Assembly (NCBI GenBank): GCA_963837395.1
Contig: CAWINI010000004.1
Coordinates: forward strand, 1,178,001-1,242,000
Length of the DNA: 64,000 nucleotides
Direction of reading: 5' to 3'
DNA from: CAVZQN01 sp963837395
Lineage (GTDB): Bacteria > Acidobacteriota > HRBIN11 > JAKEFK01
The first letter of the stretch is position 1. Every line of letters begins with the position of its first letter. A model generated the notes under the pieces. The model had not been told where the DNA came from, ran no database searches, and saw only the letters and a list, made by a program, of their open reading frames with translations. Shown one piece after another: positions 61,671 through 64,000 of this stretch. The position numbers were made by a program, and so were the translations under genes.

Positions 61671-64000
61671 ATGCCAAATCTAGCACCCTGGTTAAAAAAC
61701 ACCAAAAGACATCGCACGAAAAACAATTTAACGATTCTTACTCACACTCTTCCGAATTCGGAAGTAGCGGCACTTCATTTCTGCGTTAAAGCAGGCTATT
61801 TCTGTGAAACCGATGATGAAGTTGGTCTCGCTCATTTGCTGGAACACATGTACTTCAAAGGTTCAAAGGACTTCCCGGTGCCGGAATCAATGGGAATTCA
61901 GATGAAATCTTTAGGGGGTTCAATTAATGCAAGCACTTCCTATGATGAAACAAATTATTTTTGCGAAGTGCCCGCTGAAAATCTTTATCCAGCATTGGAA
62001 TTGATGGGTGATGCATTCATCGCTCCATTGTTTCCTCCGGATGAATTGGAGCGAGAGTGCGAAGTTGTAATCGAGGAATTCAATCGGAAACTTGATTCCC
62101 CTGCTTCCTACTCAATTGAAAAACTGATTCAGCTTGCATACACACAACATCGAATGAAGCGATGGAGAATTGGCACACCGGAACAACTACGTTCGTATAC
62201 TCAAGATGATTTATTTGATTACTTTTACCGGTATTATCAACCCCAAAATATGATTGTCACGGTAACTGGAAAATTTGATGAAGATGATACAGTTAAAAAA
62301 ATTGCTGATCTTTTTTCATCAATGCCGAACCGTGAGTTGAAGAAAGATTTCGGACCATCGGAACCGAAGCAAGAACAAATGCGGTTTGCTTTACACACCG
62401 CTGAAACAACCCAAAGCTATATATATTTTGCATTTCATATACCAGGCGTAACTCACGAAGATCAGCCTGCAATCGACTTTCTAACTTCACTTCTTTCTTC
62501 AGGTCGCAGCGCGCGACTTCACCGTTATGTGGTTGAACACCGGCGCTCTGCAAGCGCTGTATCCTGCAGTGAAATGGCTTATGAGGATGTCGGCCTTATT
62601 GTTGCTAGCGCTATCACCGATGCGACACGTGTCAGAGAATCGGGTCGCGATATTTGGGCGGTAATTCAAGAACTAATTCACAATGGAGTTACGGAAGGCG
62701 AGTTAAGTAAAGTAAAAAATAAATTGAAATTGCATCAAGCGATGCAAACTGAAGATGCACTGAACCTTGCCGAATTGTTGAGTTATAACGAAGCCTACGG
62801 TGGATTTGAACGGATCGAAACTTATCTCCAAACAATGGAAGATCTTAAAGCACAGGACATATTGGAAACGGCTTCTCGCTATTTGCTTCCGACAAACATG
62901 ACTGTTTTGGAATTTGTGAATGAACCGATTCCTGAACTAACAACTGAAGAATATCAGAAGCAATTAACATCAGGCTACGTTGCTCCCGAGATCGTTATGC
63001 CGCCACCGATACCGCTGCTTGCCGGTTCGTTGCCACCCGCTGAAAAAGCTGAACCCGTTCCGGAAGTTCGTAAAGGAAAAGTTACTTACATTCTTCAGCC
63101 GGATCCGCATTATCCGTTTATAGCAGCAGGAATCTTTTTTCTTGGCGGCAGAAACGAAGAAAACGAAACGAATGCCGGATTAACTCATTTCCTGTTCCGT
63201 TCCATTGCTAAAGGCACATCAAAACTGAACGCGGAACAAATTGCATTTAGATTTGATGCCCTCGGAAATACACCTCGTTTTAGCTGCTATCGTGATGTCA
63301 GTGGATTTACATTTGAAGCGCTGCCTGAATCATTTTCAGAAATGTGGGAATTGTTGATGCATTGTATGTATGATTCCCGATTTCCAGAAACTGAAATTGT
63401 TACTGAAAAAGGAAAGGTCTTGTCCGCGCTCCGCAGAAATCTGGATGACAACTTTGTACGTCCACTGCAATTATTTCAACGCGCATATTATGGATCGCAC
63501 CCGTATGGTTTGCCTGAAAATGGTTTTGAGCAAACTGTCCAAAACTTCAATACTGAAAGTCTCTTATCCTGGCGTTCACGGATGTTTCATAGTCAAAGAG
63601 TATTGGTAGCTGTAGCTGGAAATTTCGATGCGAATGAATTATTTCAAAAACTTGAAAAAGGATTTGCGGATCTTCCAACTTCAGGCCCGGATATATTGGT
63701 ACCACCTCCGGTTTTGGGACCGGCTTCACCCGAGCAATTTGAAACACGTCCGAAAAAGCAGACAGCTTTCGTACTTGGTTTTCCAGCGCCGCCTGCAACC
63801 AGTAAAGATGCACATAAATATGATGTATTACAGCAAGTGTTAAGCGGAATGGGCGGTAGATTGTTCATCAATTTGCGCAGCAAAAAGTCTCTGGCTTATA
63901 CGGTGTATGCAGGCGCATCCAGCCACCTGTATGCCGGAACGTTTTTAACTTATATTGCAGGGGAAGCTTCCAAGGAAAAACTTGCATTAGAAGGAATGTG
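61671..64000 (+). CDS. M16 family zinc peptidase (insulinase/PqqL-like), truncated at window edge
   Basis: Open from ATG 61671 to the right edge, 776 codons so far. The N-terminal half has the inverse zinc motif HLLEH (within VGLAHLLEHMYFKGSKDFPV, near 54) and the downstream Glu in ECEVVIEEFNRKLDSPASYS, so it should be active. The second half repeats the fold (NAGLTHFLFRSIAKGTS) but lacks the zinc residues, as is usual for the second half of fused M16 proteins. There is no signal peptide, so it is predicted cytoplasmic. It begins 32 bases after the PP2C gene. Confidence 0.92.
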   Translation, partial: MPNLAPWLKNTKRHRTKNNLTILTHTLPNSEVAALHFCVKAGYFCETDDEVGLAHLLEHMYFKGSKDFPVPESMGIQMKSLGGSINASTSYDETNYFCEVPAENLYPALELMGDAFIAPLFPPDELERECEVVIEEFNRKLDSPASYSIEKLIQLAYTQHRMKRWRIGTPEQLRSYTQDDLFDYFYRYYQPQNMIVTVTGKFDEDDTVKKIADLFSSMPNRELKKDFGPSEPKQEQMRFALHTAETTQSYIYFAFHIPGVTHEDQPAIDFLTSLLSSGRSARLHRYVVEHRRSASAVSCSEMAYEDVGLIVASAITDATRVRESGRDIWAVIQELIHNGVTEGELSKVKNKLKLHQAMQTEDALNLAELLSYNEAYGGFERIETYLQTMEDLKAQDILETASRYLLPTNMTVLEFVNEPIPELTTEEYQKQLTSGYVAPEIVMPPPIPLLAGSLPPAEKAEPVPEVRKGKVTYILQPDPHYPFIAAGIFFLGGRNEENETNAGLTHFLFRSIAKGTSKLNAEQIAFRFDALGNTPRFSCYRDVSGFTFEALPESFSEMWELLMHCMYDSRFPETEIVTEKGKVLSALRRNLDDNFVRPLQLFQRAYYGSHPYGLPENGFEQTVQNFNTESLLSWRSRMFHSQRVLVAVAGNFDANELFQKLEKGFADLPTSGPDILVPPPVLGPASPEQFETRPKKQTAFVLGFPAPPATSKDAHKYDVLQQVLSGMGGRLFINLRSKKSLAYTVYAGASSHLYAGTFLTYIAGEASKEKLALEGM

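Noticed and set aside
1..64000. CRISPR array among the many repeats
   Set aside because: The repeats are dispersed palindromes between genes, not short direct repeats with regular spacers, and no cas genes are present.

Overview
The window looks like a chromosomal segment of a Gram-negative bacterium of moderate to low GC (roughly 40-45% by eye). The outer membrane is implied by lipid A/Kdo genes (waaA, lpxK, an lpxL-type acyltransferase, gmhB) and LptF/LptG. Gene content (DUF4388/PATAN protein, Ser/Thr kinase fused to TonB, ThiF with a C-terminal extension, pyruvoyl arginine decarboxylase, DHH-CBS-tRNA nucleotidyltransferase fusion) would fit Acidobacteriota or a neighbouring phylum; that placement is inference, since no rRNA is present. 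I see no tRNA, CRISPR array, phage module or complete insertion sequence.

Layout. 0.3-9.6 kb, minus strand: protein quality control and expression genes in the order of transcription tig, clpP, clpX, lon, engB, rho, rpmE, prfA. 10-13.6 kb: purB, then a damaged orphan secreted-protein gene bracketed by two nearly identical palindromic repeats, then a pyruvoyl arginine decarboxylase with a degenerate agmatinase-like partner. 13.7-19.1 kb, minus: tightly packed nfeD, slipin, GAF-GGDEF, PATAN and a small membrane protein. 19.2-25.2 kb, minus: a pseudo-receiver/kinase/TonB fusion, a coiled-coil protein, accD and folC. 25.3-30.3 kb: GH57 glycosidase, and divergently a fused lptF-lptG and a thioesterase remnant. 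30.4-37.7 kb, minus: tRNA nucleotidyltransferase fusion with a membrane sulfatase-like enzyme; metK with ahcY. 37.7-39.3 kb, plus: ECF sigma factor, STAS protein, small protein, CuA-type cupredoxin. 39.4-45.6 kb: an orphan 450-residue protein, Xer recombinase, archease, MenC/NSAAR-type enolase, ATP-grasp enzyme, secreted Pro/Gln-rich protein. 45.6-57.2 kb: EF-G paralogue, DUF948/YtxH pair, cysteine-desulfurase-like enzyme, ThiF, ABC exporter and the lipid A/Kdo genes. 57.3-64 kb, plus: DUF3467, HU, site-2 protease, trpS, FHA-GAF-PP2C phosphatase and an M16 peptidase running off the right edge.

Two features cut across the window. First, intergenic spaces carry families of long imperfect palindromes built from short repeated words. 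At least four families recur within the window or abut genes so closely that their ends provide the stop codon, and sometimes the last few codons, of the neighbouring gene. Second, about ten single-base indels interrupt otherwise intact genes, several of them essential or important (lon twice, lptG, thiF, the kinase-TonB gene). Because the reading frames are otherwise undamaged, base-level assembly error is at least as likely as real gene decay.

Functional links that can be inferred: envelope building (Lpt, lipid A, TonB), stress and proteolysis (Clp, Lon, site-2 protease, NfeD/slipin), phospho-signalling (kinase, PP2C phosphatase, STAS, FHA, GGDEF) and the methyl cycle (metK-ahcY). The most distinctive items are the kinase-TonB fusion, the ECF-STAS-cupredoxin cluster, the degenerate ureohydrolase beside PdaD, and the stop-codon-supplying palindromes.
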